From: Glaciimonas sp. PAMC28666
GTDB lineage: Bacteria; Pseudomonadota; Gammaproteobacteria; Burkholderiales; Burkholderiaceae_D
Assembly: GCF_016917355.1 (NCBI RefSeq)
Contig: NZ_CP070304.1
Coordinates: 1,674,001-1,738,000 of the forward strand
DNA length: 64,000 nucleotides
Reading direction: 5' to 3'
The translations under genes were made by a program, and so were the position numbers. Below the pieces are notes generated by a model. It saw only the letters and a list, made by a program, of their open reading frames with translations. It did no database searches and was not told the origin of the DNA. Shown in pieces: positions 45,395 through 55,129 of this stretch (position 1 is its first letter; each line of letters starts with the position of its first letter).

Positions 45395-46372
45395 TTACTT
45401 AGTATCTTTGGTCACCAATTGCACCTTGGTTTGCACCACCCCAGTCAAGCTGGCCTGGGTTTTCTTGTCCGCCAGCGCTTTCAATACGGTATCGATCCCA
45501 AACACGGCCTGTTGCGATCCAAACTGATCAACCGTTCCCAACACGCGACCATCCTTTAGCATGGGTTTAATCGCGTTGATATTGTCATACCCAACGACCA
45601 ATACCTTGCCGGTTTTTCCGGCCGCACGCACCGCCGCGACCGCACCCAGTGCCATGTTGTCGTTCCCAGCTAACAGCGCCTTGATATCCGGATGCGCATT
45701 CAACATGGCTGCCGCAACCTTGTTGCCTGGGTCGAGTTCCCATTGGCCCGACTGAACGCTGACGACGTTGGCACCGACCGCTTTCATCGCATCCTGAAAT
45801 CCGGCAGTGCGCTGTTGGGCGTTAAAGGTCGATGAGACGCCTTCAATGATGCCAACCTTGTCGCCGGTTTTAAGTTGCTTGCCGAGATAGTCACCAACCA
45901 GTTTTGCACCCATACGATTGTCAGGGCCGACGAACGGCACGACGATACCTTTTTCCTTCAAGGCGGCATCGTCAAGTTTGTTGTCGATATTCACCACGAT
46001 GATGCCGGCATCGATGGCTTTTTTGATCACTGGGACCAACGCTTTCGAATCGGCGGGGGCGATCACCATGCCATTGACCTTGGCAATAATCATCTGTTCG
46101 ACAATCTTGATCTGATTGGAAGTATCTGTTTCGTCCTTGATGCCGTTGACGATCAAATCGTATTTTGAGGCGTTAGCTTTTTGATTCTCTTTAGCGCCTG
46201 TTTCCATATTCAGAAAGAATTCATTGGCAAGCGACTTCATCACCAAAGCGACTTTCGGCTTGGTCTGCGCCATCGCGGGCAGACTAATGGCAGGTAAAGC
46301 GCAAACCAGAATCGCTGCAGCAATCAATTTAAGGCGAGTGCGAGCGGACGTGCGAATGGTGCGGGATTTCAT
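45395..46372 (-). CDS. rbsB: Ribose-binding periplasmic protein
   Basis: This 325-residue protein has a signal peptide with a basic N-terminus (KSRTIRTSARTRLKLIAAAILVCALPAISLPAMAQ) and the RbsB-type binding fold: VALVMKSLANEFFLNMETGAKENQK, IDAGIIVVNIDNKLDD, NDNMALGAVAAVRAAGKTGKVLVVGYDN. It is the first gene of the rbs operon. The start is ATG 46372 with GGAG seven bases upstream (a TTG one codon earlier is not needed). An operator palindrome lies about 90 bases upstream. Confidence 0.95.
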   Translation of the reverse strand: MKSRTIRTSARTRLKLIAAAILVCALPAISLPAMAQTKPKVALVMKSLANEFFLNMETGAKENQKANASKYDLIVNGIKDETDTSNQIKIVEQMIIAKVNGMVIAPADSKALVPVIKKAIDAGIIVVNIDNKLDDAALKEKGIVVPFVGPDNRMGAKLVGDYLGKQLKTGDKVGIIEGVSSTFNAQQRTAGFQDAMKAVGANVVSVQSGQWELDPGNKVAAAMLNAHPDIKALLAGNDNMALGAVAAVRAAGKTGKVLVVGYDNINAIKPMLKDGRVLGTVDQFGSQQAVFGIDTVLKALADKKTQASLTGVVQTKVQLVTKDTK

Positions 46373-46461
46373 CAAAAGTCTCCTGTTATCATTATCATTA
46401 TCTTTTTATGATTGTCTTGTAGGGCATCTGACGATGCCTGGCGAATCGCCTGCAATCAGGC

Positions 46462-46511
46462 GCGCAAACGTTTGCGCCCTTTAATAATAGCACCAGTTTG
46501 AGAAGGTGCAA
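46462..46511 (-). promoter_or_regulatory. rbs operon promoter with a LacI-type operator
   Basis: GCGCAAACGTTTGCGC (46462-46477) is a perfect 16-bp palindrome with the central CG typical of LacI/RbsR-family operators. Upstream on the minus strand TTGCAC (46511-46506) and TATTAT (46489-46484) are separated by 16 bases and fit a sigma-70 promoter. The operator begins about 6 bases after the -10 and covers the expected transcription start, so bound RbsR would block initiation. Pairing and spacing are seen; the regulator assignment is inferred. Confidence 0.8.
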
Positions 46512-46659
46512 GCAACTTTATTAAAACCAGGAAAGATTTGATGCCGCGATCTCAAGGGCCGCTAGAGGCCGATGAATCGTCGGGGCAGCGCCGACAACGT
46601 GGGAGATGTTAGACGTTTTCAAACGCGTTGCAGATTTTAGGAAAATTAAATTATTGAGA

Positions 46660-46677
46660 ACGGCGCGTCAGCGCCGT
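46660..46677 (-). terminator. Terminator-like hairpin after the aminotransferase gene
   Basis: ACGGCGC, loop TGAC, GCGCCGT on the minus strand, followed by TCTCAATAATTTAATTTT. It lies 30 bases after the aminotransferase stop. The T-run is interrupted, so it may be weak. The rest of the gap up to the rbs promoter holds nothing recognised. Confidence 0.65.
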
Positions 46678-46706
46678 CCCTTACCTCACGTTGTACGGCG
46701 GCCCCC

Positions 46707-47918
46707 TCAACGGGCCGATAAAAACCGTTCCAAACGCTGCACGCCTGCCTCGAGCCGCTCCACTGAACTAGCAAAGCACCAGCGAATGTAACCCTCACCT
46801 TCCCACCCAAACGCGCTTCCTGGCGCTAATCCCAAACCCGCATCGCGCACCAGTTGCTTACATAACTCCAGACTGTCGACGGCACCATCCATCCGAAAAA
46901 ATAAATACATTGCACCTTTTGGCAACGGGGCGACGATACCCGGCAAGGCGTTCAGGCGATGATATAAAAAATCGCGCGCCGTTTGATATCGGTCGATCGT
47001 ACTGGCGATAATATTGTCGCCACCTTCGATCGCGGCGATACCGGCACGCTGCACAAATCCGGGCGCGCAAGAGGTGTTGAACTCGATCAATTTTCCAAGA
47101 TCGGTCATTAAGGAGGGCGGCGCAACCAGCCATCCCAGCCGCCATCCTGTCATCAGCCAAGCCTTGGAAAAACTATTGGAAGAGATGATTCGATCATGAG
47201 GCTCTGCAATATCCAGAAACGATGGCGCACAGAGCTTGTCGTCAACTAATTGCGCCGTATTAATTGGTACCGACGCCGTGTTGCCATATACAACGCGCTC
47301 ATAGACATCATCGGCCACAATCCAGATACCGTGCCGACGGCAATGGTCCAACACAATCTGTTGCTGTGCCCGCGGCATCACCCAGCCGGTCGGATTGTTC
47401 GGCGAATTAATCAGCACCGCGCGTGTGTCCGGCGTCAATGCATCGATTAATTGCTGGATATCCAGCTCCCACACCTCGCCGAACCGGAGCGGCACACGGA
47501 CCACTTCTGCACCCAGAATTCTGGGAATTTCAACGACATTCGGCCATAACGGCGTCACAGCGACGACCCGATCGCCCTGATTCAGAATCAGCTGAGCGAC
47601 TATCATCAACGCCGATACGCCAGAGGAGGTTACCGCAACCCGGCTGGCCTCAAGCGGCTGATGCAGTCTCGAACAATATTGCGCAATCGCCTCGCGCAAC
47701 GGCGGTATCCCATAGTTGCTGGTGTAAAACGTGTCACCATCATCGAGCGCTGCTTTCGCCGCATCCCGGATGAAGGCAGGAGTTATCTGGTCTGGTTCGC
47801 CGAACCAGAATGGCAATACATCGCTGCGGCCAATCCCGACATTCGCGACTTCACGGATACGTGAGGCTTCCAGACTTTGAACGACGAGACGAGCACCAGG
47901 AGAAGTGTGTAAAGACAT
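46707..47918 (-). CDS. PLP-dependent class I/II aminotransferase
   Basis: This 403-residue fold-type I aminotransferase has the nucleotide-like GVSALMIVAQLILNQGD, PLWPNVVEIPRILGAE, the SPNNPTGWVMP loop, the VADDVYERVVYG segment and the PLP lysine in SSNSFSKAWLMTGWRLGWLV. The substrate is probably an amino acid such as aspartate, alanine or an aromatic one, not determined. The frame extends to 47984 but MSLHTSPGARLVV (ATG 47918) is a better start. Its neighbours do not hint at a pathway. Confidence 0.9.
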   Translation of the reverse strand: MSLHTSPGARLVVQSLEASRIREVANVGIGRSDVLPFWFGEPDQITPAFIRDAAKAALDDGDTFYTSNYGIPPLREAIAQYCSRLHQPLEASRVAVTSSGVSALMIVAQLILNQGDRVVAVTPLWPNVVEIPRILGAEVVRVPLRFGEVWELDIQQLIDALTPDTRAVLINSPNNPTGWVMPRAQQQIVLDHCRRHGIWIVADDVYERVVYGNTASVPINTAQLVDDKLCAPSFLDIAEPHDRIISSNSFSKAWLMTGWRLGWLVAPPSLMTDLGKLIEFNTSCAPGFVQRAGIAAIEGGDNIIASTIDRYQTARDFLYHRLNALPGIVAPLPKGAMYLFFRMDGAVDSLELCKQLVRDAGLGLAPGSAFGWEGEGYIRWCFASSVERLEAGVQRLERFLSAR

Positions 47919-48196
47919 AAATCTCAAACTCCAAATATTGAAACTACCTTGGGGGACATCCCTTTTTAAGGGGGTTGCAAACAAGCATTGCTGACTACGC
48001 CAAACTAGGCGAAACTAAGTGTAACGTATCCTGCAACGCTCTTTTCAAACACGTAATTTGCTTTTTATATTTCTTGGTCGCCTTGTTCGCGCTGGCGGAA
48101 TCTTCGACCAGTTGGCTTATTTAACTAAGTATGCAACTTCTCGGGCAGATTGCTCTGAAGTCCGTGACTTGCACCTTAATAATTGGAAGAACGGGT

Positions 48197-49165
48197 ATGA
48201 AGAATTTAAGTGCCAAATATTACCGTGGATTTTATCCACCCATCACACCATTCCGCCATGACATGTTAGATGTTGGCGATGGCCATCAAATTTATTGGGA
48301 AGAATGTGGCAATCCCACAGGCAAACCCGTCATCTTTTTGCATGGCGGCCCCGGCGCGGGCTGTAATGAAAATCACCGTCGATTGTTTGATGCGACCCGT
48401 TACCGGATCGTGCTATTTGACCAGCGCGGTTGCGGGCGCAGCGTGCCGCACGCGCATCTGGAAGCAAATACGACCTGGGATCTGGTCAATGATATCGAGC
48501 GGTTGCGGGTTCTGTTAGGTATCGAGCGCTGGCAAGTCTTCGGCGGTTCCTGGGGTAGTACGCTGGCGCTGGCATATGCTCAAACACATCCGCACCGTGT
48601 GACCGAAATGATTGTGCGTGGGATTTTTACCGCACGGCAACAGGAACTCAGCTGGTTCTACCAGAACGGCGCGTCGATGATATTTCCGGAAGCGTGGGAA
48701 AAATTTATTGCTCCCGTGCCGGAAGCGGAACGGGGAGATTTGATGGCCGCCTATCATCGGCTTCTGAACAACGACAATCAGCAGGTACAACTCGCAGCAG
48801 CGCAAGCGTGGAGTAAATGGGAAGGACATGCAATTAGTCTGCTACCCAACCCACGATTTGTTGAGGAGTTTGCAGAACCACATCATGCGCTGGCAGTAGC
48901 ACGCATCGAAAACCATTACTTTGTGAATGCTGGTTTTTTTACACCCGATCAATTAATGTTGAATGCCGGAAAGCTGGAACAAATTCCCGGCATTATTGTG
49001 CAAGGCCGATATGACGTTATATGCCCACCCCAAACTGCGTGGGAATTACACAAGGCATGGCCGAACAGCGAATTGACGATTATTGCAGACGCAGGGCATG
49101 CCGTCACGGAGCCAGGAATTCTGGACCAGTTAATCAGAGCCACCGATCGGTTCGCAGCGCATTAA
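48197..49165 (+). CDS. pip: Proline iminopeptidase
   Basis: This alpha/beta hydrolase of family S33 removes N-terminal proline from peptides. The 322 residues begin YYRGFYPPITPFRHDMLDVGDGHQIYWEECGNPTGKPVIFLHGGPGAGC, have LFDQRGCGRS, the nucleophile in VFGGSWGSTLALAYAQTHP, the Asp in GRYDVICPP and the His in DAGHAV. The frame runs upstream to 48131; ATG 48197 matches homologues. It is cytoplasmic (no signal peptide). Confidence 0.95.
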   Translation: MKNLSAKYYRGFYPPITPFRHDMLDVGDGHQIYWEECGNPTGKPVIFLHGGPGAGCNENHRRLFDATRYRIVLFDQRGCGRSVPHAHLEANTTWDLVNDIERLRVLLGIERWQVFGGSWGSTLALAYAQTHPHRVTEMIVRGIFTARQQELSWFYQNGASMIFPEAWEKFIAPVPEAERGDLMAAYHRLLNNDNQQVQLAAAQAWSKWEGHAISLLPNPRFVEEFAEPHHALAVARIENHYFVNAGFFTPDQLMLNAGKLEQIPGIIVQGRYDVICPPQTAWELHKAWPNSELTIIADAGHAVTEPGILDQLIRATDRFAAH

Positions 49166-49250
49166 CTGACATCGAACAAGTGGAACAGCACGCTACTTAC
49201 ACGTCCGAAAACGGCTAGACGCTGTCCGTTCCAAGGCGTATAAATGCAGT

Positions 49251-50852
49251 ATGAACATCGCATCCACCGCACCCCTCGAGCGTCTTAAGCCATTATCTGA
49301 TCCACAACCGATGATCAGCTTCGGGACGAACTTAAAGACTGAATCAAAAGCGCCATCGCTGGATAACGAAAGTTGCTATCGCGCTTTGGCTGCTAAAGAC
49401 AGCCGATTCGACGGCGTCTTTTTTGTCGGTGTCAGCACTACAGGAATATACTGCCGCCCCATCTGCACCGCAAAGACACCGCGTCCTTCCTCCTGTTCCT
49501 TTTATACCGGCGCGGCTGCGGCGGAAGCGGCGGGATTTCGCCCCTGTCTCCGCTGCCGTCCAGAATTAGCGCCATACGCGCTACAACAAAACCTGGCATA
49601 TGCAGTATGGCAACGGATTACCGCCGGTGCGCTGAATCACCATGCTGACTTTGCCGACCACAGCCAAAAAACGGAAGGTGGTCGACTGGAACAATTAGCC
49701 GCGGAAGTAGGACTTTCGTCGCGCCAGTTGCGCCGTGTTTTGTTGCAACACTTTGGTGTCTCACCGGTTGAACTAGCGCAAACACAGCGTCTGTTATTTG
49801 CCAAAAAACTATTGCACGAAACCTGTTTGTCTATGACTGATGTAGCCGATGCAGCCGGGTTTGGCAGCATACGACGCTTTAACGCATTATTTGCAGCCCG
49901 TTACGGTATGGCACCGACAGCATTGCGTCGGCAACATAAGTCTGGTGCTGCATTGCCGGTTTCGATCGACGACGTGGTCACGGTTCGATTGGCGTATCGG
50001 CCGCCATTCGACTGGATTCAGATGTTGGGGTATTTACAGCCGCGTTTAATTGCAGGGGTCGAATCGGTACAACTGTCGCAACCGCATCCTGCGTACATCC
50101 GTAGCATACGACTCGATGATCTCAGCGGATGGTTACGCGTAATCCATCGCGTCAAGCCGCAACAACTCGAAGTGCAGATTTCACCGTCCCTGACGCCGAT
50201 GCTGATGCCGATTCTTGCGCGACTCCGACACCAGTTTGATCTCGACGCCAATCCGGCCTTAATTACCGCCCATTTACGTTCAGATCCGGCACTGGCGCGC
50301 CGCATTGATGCCGAAGCAGGAATACGCGTGCCAGGCACCTTTGCACCGTTTGAACTGGCTGTGCGGGCGATTTTGGGTCAACAAGTGAGTGTGGTTGGGG
50401 CCAGCACGTTGACGGCAAGATTAGTCAGTCGCTTTGGGACATTATGCGAAACGCCATTTACCAGCGTGACCCATCATTTCCCGGATGCTGAAATACTCGC
50501 CGAACTCCCTGCAGCGACGCTCGCGGGCATTGGTATTCCTCTCTCACGTGCAGAGACCATACGGAATATGGCACGCTATGCTGCCGAAGGCAAACTCCGC
50601 ATCAAGCCCGGCGCAACACTGACGGAAATCATTGCCCAGCTCACTGCAATACCGGGTATCGGCAATTGGACCGCGCATTACATCGCTTTACGCGCGTTGC
50701 GATTTCCGGACGCATTCCCCGCCGGAGATTTAGGCCTGCAAAAAGCGATGGCGGACGCTGGTGGCCGCCTGACGGAAAAACAACTGGCTGCAGTTGCCGC
50801 TGACTGGACACCTTGGCGGGGCTACGCGGCATTACTTTTATGGCAAATATGA
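49251..50852 (+). CDS. alkA: Ada-like N-domain fused to AlkA DNA glycosylase
   Basis: This 533-residue protein has an Ada metal-binding/phosphotriester-acceptor domain (about 45-115: GVFFVGVSTTGIYCRPICTAKTP, AGFRPCLRCRPE, four Cys), an AraC-type helix-turn-helix (about 145-225: LAAEVGLSSRQLRRVLLQHFGVSP), an AlkA N-terminal domain and a HhH-GPD glycosylase domain (about 330-530: FELAVRAILGQQVSVVGASTLTARLV, LTAIPGIGNWTAHYIALRALRFPDAFPAGD with the catalytic Asp). It should sense alkylation and remove 3-alkyladenine. Its stop overlaps the start of ogt (ATGA). Confidence 0.93.
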   Translation: MNIASTAPLERLKPLSDPQPMISFGTNLKTESKAPSLDNESCYRALAAKDSRFDGVFFVGVSTTGIYCRPICTAKTPRPSSCSFYTGAAAAEAAGFRPCLRCRPELAPYALQQNLAYAVWQRITAGALNHHADFADHSQKTEGGRLEQLAAEVGLSSRQLRRVLLQHFGVSPVELAQTQRLLFAKKLLHETCLSMTDVADAAGFGSIRRFNALFAARYGMAPTALRRQHKSGAALPVSIDDVVTVRLAYRPPFDWIQMLGYLQPRLIAGVESVQLSQPHPAYIRSIRLDDLSGWLRVIHRVKPQQLEVQISPSLTPMLMPILARLRHQFDLDANPALITAHLRSDPALARRIDAEAGIRVPGTFAPFELAVRAILGQQVSVVGASTLTARLVSRFGTLCETPFTSVTHHFPDAEILAELPAATLAGIGIPLSRAETIRNMARYAAEGKLRIKPGATLTEIIAQLTAIPGIGNWTAHYIALRALRFPDAFPAGDLGLQKAMADAGGRLTEKQLAAVAADWTPWRGYAALLLWQI

Positions 50853-51376
50853 TGAACACTTTATCAAAAATTACGCCACAAGCTGGCGACGTCATCCATT
50901 ACATCGCGCACAACAGTCCTGTGGGGACTCTACTGATTGCGGCGACCGATGCCGGCATCAGCGGAATTTATTTCGAGACACATCGCCACTTCAAAGGTAA
51001 AGATGGATGGGTACTTGCGCCAGAACATTCGCATTTGAAACGGGCCGCGCAGCAGTTGGACGAATATTTTACGGGTGATCGTCAGCAATTCGACCTGCCT
51101 CTCGCGCTAAATGGGACGCCATTTCAACGGGCGGTGTGGGACGCTTTGATCGCTATTCCATTCGGCCAGTCGACTACCTACGGTGCCCACGCTGCGCAAA
51201 TTGGGCGAGCGAATGCGGTACGTGCCGTGGGCACGGCTATCGGGCGTAATCCGGTCTCCATTATCGTACCTTGTCATCGGGTAGTAGGAGCTTCCGGATC
51301 CTTAACGGGCTACGCTGGAGGACTCGAGCGTAAGGGATTTTTATTACGACTTGAGAGCTATCAGGATCAGCTATAG
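50849..51376 (+). CDS. ogt: Methylated-DNA-protein cysteine methyltransferase
   Basis: This Ogt-type protein repairs O6-alkylguanine by accepting the alkyl group on a Cys. Visible are the PLALNGTPFQRAVWDALIAIPFGQSTTYGAHAAQIGRANAVRAVGTAIGRNPVSIIVPCHRVVGASG core with the active-site PCHR (Cys), and GYAGGLERKGFLLRLE. The start overlaps the end of the AlkA gene (ATGATGA, two possible ATGs one codon apart), so the two are coupled and make an Ada-like response in two proteins. A longer frame to 50813 lies inside alkA. Confidence 0.94.
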   Translation: MMNTLSKITPQAGDVIHYIAHNSPVGTLLIAATDAGISGIYFETHRHFKGKDGWVLAPEHSHLKRAAQQLDEYFTGDRQQFDLPLALNGTPFQRAVWDALIAIPFGQSTTYGAHAAQIGRANAVRAVGTAIGRNPVSIIVPCHRVVGASGSLTGYAGGLERKGFLLRLESYQDQL

Positions 51377-51473
51377 CAGCAATGAGTAGAATGAAACAAG
51401 CCACCAGTGTATCCACCGGCGGCTTTTCTACGATGGACCTGCGCCATCGTAATACCCATCAATTGCTACGTAA

Positions 51474-54212
51474 CTACGCTACTTTGGCTTTTGCAACTAC
51501 GCGCTTCACGACAGCTTTCTTAACTGCGGCCGCTTTCACAACAGCTTCCTTAGCGACTGCGACCTTCACGGCGGGTTTCTTCGCCACGGCTTTCTTGGCG
51601 ACCGTTTTCCCGGCGACCGCTTTCTTCACAACCGCCTTTTTGACCACGGCTTTCACTGCTGTGTCGGCCGTTGCATCAGCGTCAACGTCACCCGCAACGG
51701 CTGCCGCTTTCGCCTTGCCTTTAGCCGGTGCTTTTGGTTTGCGTTCTTCGAACTCAAAACTGACTTTACCGTCTTTGCCCTTTACCAGGAATGCCTTAAA
51801 GGGCCGGCGCGTGCGCTGCGAAACAAAACCGGGCAACAGATCGGTTTTTCCTTCGGTGAGCAACTTGGTCATTTGCTCTGGCAAGATTTCTTGCTGCAAG
51901 ATGATGCGGCCACTGCGGAAATCACATTCCTTTGGCTTGGCCACGCTCTTCTCGCACACGTACGCGAGACCGAGTTCAAATACGCCGTGCGCGCATTTTG
52001 GGCACGGACCGACGGGAGTCTGACCGGTGAAATCAACGCCCTCACCGTTTTCGCCCTCTTCGTCATTTTGACCAAAGTCGAATTCCAGCTTGAAGTTCTT
52101 AATCTCTTCATCGCGGCTAATTTTAAGGATCGCCGCAAACGGACGCCCCATTTTGGAGCGGAAGCCTTGTAACGGTCCGATGGTCCGATTAGTCAGCAAT
52201 TCTTCGACTTCAGAAATTTCGAATTGGCGACTACCCGGCGTTTTGCTCATCGAGAATTCGCATTTGGTACAGGCAAAGCGACGGTAATTTTCTTTCACCA
52301 CCGCGCCGCAATTCGGACAAGGTGCAACCAGCGTGGAGTAATCGCCGGGAATCGTATCGTTATCGTATTCTTTCGCACGCTTAACGATGGTCTGAGTCAT
52401 CTGAGCAATTTCACGCATGAATTCTTCACGCGTAATCTTGCCCTTCTCCATTTGCGACAGCTTATGTTCCCATTCACCGGTCAGCTCCGGTTCGGTTAAT
52501 TCATCGACACCCAAACCATGCAAAAGCGTCATTAGCTGGAACGCTTTCGCGGTCGGAATTAATTCTCGACCTTCGCGCAACATGTAACGCTCGAAGATCA
52601 AACCTTCGATTGTCGCAGCACGCGTCGCTGGTGTGCCGAGGCCCTTACCCGCCATCGCTTCCCGCAACTCGCCATCATCAACCAGCTTACCAGCACCTTC
52701 CATCGCCGATAGTAACGTGGCTTCCGTATAGCGCGCTGGCGGTTTTGTGACCAGCCCGTTGGCGCTGACTTTCTCGGTCTTGACCTTCTCGCCGCTCGCC
52801 ACTGCGACTAAGGTACCGCTGTTTTCAGCATCCTTCTCGTCGGCGACTTCTTTACCATAAATCGCTAACCAACCCGGATTGATCATGACCTTGCCTTCAG
52901 TCTTGAACTGATGGCCCGACACTTCGGTGAAGCGCGTCGTAACCTGAAACTCGGCCGCAGGAAAAAATACTGACATGAAGCGACGCGTTACCAGGTCATA
53001 CAATTTTTGCTCAGGCTCGGACAAGTTCTTCGGGGCCTGCGTGGTCGGGATAATCGCAAAGTGATCGCTGATCTTGCTATTGTCAAAGATCCGCTTGTTC
53101 GGCTTGACCCATCCTTTGTTCAGAATCTGCGCTGCGAATTGTTGATAATTATTGTTCTCGGATACGGTTTCCAGCGTTTCCTTGACCGTACTAAGATAAT
53201 CTTCTGGCAAATGACGGGAATCGGTCCGCGGATACGTCAGGACTTTATGGCGTTCGTACAACGATTGCGCCAGACCAAGCGTATTTTTTGCAGAGAATCC
53301 AAAGCGCGAGTTTGCTTCGCGCTGCAAACTGGTGAGGTCAAACAGACCCGGCGCCATTTGCGTGGTCGGTTTGGATTCTTCTGTGACGTTGCCCATCTTA
53401 TTGCGGCACGCGGCAACAATCGATTCCGCAGCGGCCAGGCTCCACAGACGCTCAGCGCGCTTTTCGGGATCATTCTCAACTTTTTTATGTTGCGTATCGA
53501 GCCAGCGACCTTCATAAATACCGGCGGCGCAAATAAATTCAGCCCGAACCTCCCAGAAGTCGCGCGGAACGAATTTTTTGATTTTCTCTTCACGCTCCAC
53601 CACGATGGAAAGCGTCGGCGTTTGTACGCGACCGACGGTGGTGAGGTAAAAACCGCCCTCTTTCGAGTTAAACGCGGTCATCGCGCGGGTGCCGTTGATA
53701 CCGATCAGCCAGTCGGCTTCGCTACGGCAACGGGCGGCATCGGCTAACGGCAGCATGTCTTCATCGGCACGCAAATTAGCGAAACCGTCGCGGATTGCGC
53801 CGGGCGTCATCGATTGCAACCACAGGCGCTTTACTGGCTGTTTGGCTTTCGCATGCTGCGCGATCAAACGGAAAATCAGTTCGCCTTCACGCCCGGCATC
53901 GCAGGCATTGATAAGCGCGGTGACATCTTTGCGCTTGATGAGTTTATTCAGTACCTTTAATCGCGCTTCAGTTTTGGCGATCGGATTCAACGCAAAATAC
54001 GGCGGAATCATCGGTAAATGGGTGAACGTCCATTTACCGCGTTTAACATCGAATTCTTCCGGAACGGCGATTTCCAGTAAATGACCGACAGCTGATGACA
54101 GCACGTATTCGTCGGATTCAAAGTACTCATCGTGCTTGGTAAAGCCGCCAAGGGTCTTCGCGATATCGTTCGCGACAGATGGTTTCTCGGCGATGATGAG
54201 GGTCTTGCTCAT
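51474..54212 (-). CDS. topB: DNA topoisomerase III with a histone-H1-like C-terminal tail
   Basis: This type IA topoisomerase has a Toprim domain (KTLIIAEKPSVANDIAKTLGG; NACDAGREGELIFRLIA), the catalytic Tyr in KVLTYPRTDSRHLPEDY, then GLGTPATRAATIEGL and two Cys-rich zinc modules (CPNCGAVVKENYRRFACTKCEF and CPKCAHGVFELGLAYVCEK). The final 85 residues are an Ala/Lys/Val-rich tail of repeated AVxKKAVxKKAV units, like eukaryotic H1 tails. Total 912 residues. ATG 54212 is chosen over the upstream frame to 54248. It follows smg. Confidence 0.95.
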   Translation of the reverse strand: MSKTLIIAEKPSVANDIAKTLGGFTKHDEYFESDEYVLSSAVGHLLEIAVPEEFDVKRGKWTFTHLPMIPPYFALNPIAKTEARLKVLNKLIKRKDVTALINACDAGREGELIFRLIAQHAKAKQPVKRLWLQSMTPGAIRDGFANLRADEDMLPLADAARCRSEADWLIGINGTRAMTAFNSKEGGFYLTTVGRVQTPTLSIVVEREEKIKKFVPRDFWEVRAEFICAAGIYEGRWLDTQHKKVENDPEKRAERLWSLAAAESIVAACRNKMGNVTEESKPTTQMAPGLFDLTSLQREANSRFGFSAKNTLGLAQSLYERHKVLTYPRTDSRHLPEDYLSTVKETLETVSENNNYQQFAAQILNKGWVKPNKRIFDNSKISDHFAIIPTTQAPKNLSEPEQKLYDLVTRRFMSVFFPAAEFQVTTRFTEVSGHQFKTEGKVMINPGWLAIYGKEVADEKDAENSGTLVAVASGEKVKTEKVSANGLVTKPPARYTEATLLSAMEGAGKLVDDGELREAMAGKGLGTPATRAATIEGLIFERYMLREGRELIPTAKAFQLMTLLHGLGVDELTEPELTGEWEHKLSQMEKGKITREEFMREIAQMTQTIVKRAKEYDNDTIPGDYSTLVAPCPNCGAVVKENYRRFACTKCEFSMSKTPGSRQFEISEVEELLTNRTIGPLQGFRSKMGRPFAAILKISRDEEIKNFKLEFDFGQNDEEGENGEGVDFTGQTPVGPCPKCAHGVFELGLAYVCEKSVAKPKECDFRSGRIILQQEILPEQMTKLLTEGKTDLLPGFVSQRTRRPFKAFLVKGKDGKVSFEFEERKPKAPAKGKAKAAAVAGDVDADATADTAVKAVVKKAVVKKAVAGKTVAKKAVAKKPAVKVAVAKEAVVKAAAVKKAVVKRVVAKAKVA

Positions 54213-54649
54213 AAATATGATCTCGAAAGTGGCGCGCTTTCCCATCAAGTGAGTCGGCGCATCTTGCTACAAAATGCTTGTTTAAAAAGTCGATGAAATA
54301 GAACTTAACGCTCGAAACGCCTGCACAATACAGCGTTCTCGAAAGAAGTTGGACAATTATTAAAAGGTAACGCCCGCACACTATAACAGTCAGCATAGTA
54401 CACGCCCGCGATCAATCGGCAAATAAGCAGCAAATTAGCGGCAAAAAAGTGCACATTAATTACCGATGGGAAGCTGGGCGCGGCTGATAGCCAGATAATA
54501 ACAGTGCATAAGCAGCTCATTAGCGGCCCATTCACATCTTAGTGAGCCACCTTGGTAAGCGCATGTTATTGGAAATATCACAACTTCGGCGCGCGTCACT
54601 TCAGTTGTTGTCGCCTGCACGCATTGGCGGAAGGCCGCGCACGTCGATA
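54213..54649. other. Intergenic region between topB and smg
   Basis: No gene is supported here and no strong terminator. The topB promoter or a read-through from smg must cross it. Confidence 0.5.
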
Positions 54650-55129
54650 TTAATGCAGCAACCGTGGCTCAGGATCTTCGTCGTCATCCAGGAATAACTC
54701 GTCAAACATCAGTCCATCCGGCTCTTTGCCCTGACTCCAAAGCACCATCAGCACGATTACTTTGAGCTTATCGAGTGAAACAGGCGACTCGCCTGCAGCT
54801 AGGGCACGCTCAACGACGATCTCGCGCTGCACCGGATTGAGCATTTTGGCGGACTCCAAAAACTGAACGAACCCGATTGCTGCTGTACCAAGCGCATCCA
54901 TCTCTTGCGGTGCGTAAATCCGCATGCCGAATGAAAACGCAGTTTGCTGAGGATAGCGATCTGCGTAGGTGTGATTACTTGCTTTGAGGTCGGTCAGCCA
55001 GCCCAGCGCTTTAGTGATCTCATCCTCCTCAAAGCCGATTGCCGATAGCTTCCTCACCAAGGCCTCAGTTTCAGGGCAGGCATCGGGGCGGTAATATGTT
55101 TCATAAAGATAAACTAGGACTTCAAACAT
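54650..55129 (-). CDS. smg: Smg/DUF494 family protein
   Basis: This 159-residue protein matches the Smg family: [50 protein letters not shown] at the start and the C-terminal [35 protein letters not shown]. The function is unclear. It sits between dprA and topB, its conserved place in beta-proteobacteria. Confidence 0.93.
   Translation of the reverse strand: MFEVLVYLYETYYRPDACPETEALVRKLSAIGFEEDEITKALGWLTDLKASNHTYADRYPQQTAFSFGMRIYAPQEMDALGTAAIGFVQFLESAKMLNPVQREIVVERALAAGESPVSLDKLKVIVLMVLWSQGKEPDGLMFDELFLDDDEDPEPRLLH

Noticed and set aside
51382-52023. Plus-strand open frame of 213 codons rich in Thr, Ala and Phe
   Set aside because: It is the antisense of the topB histone-like tail and zinc region; the repetitive composition and lack of a ribosome site show it is a shadow.
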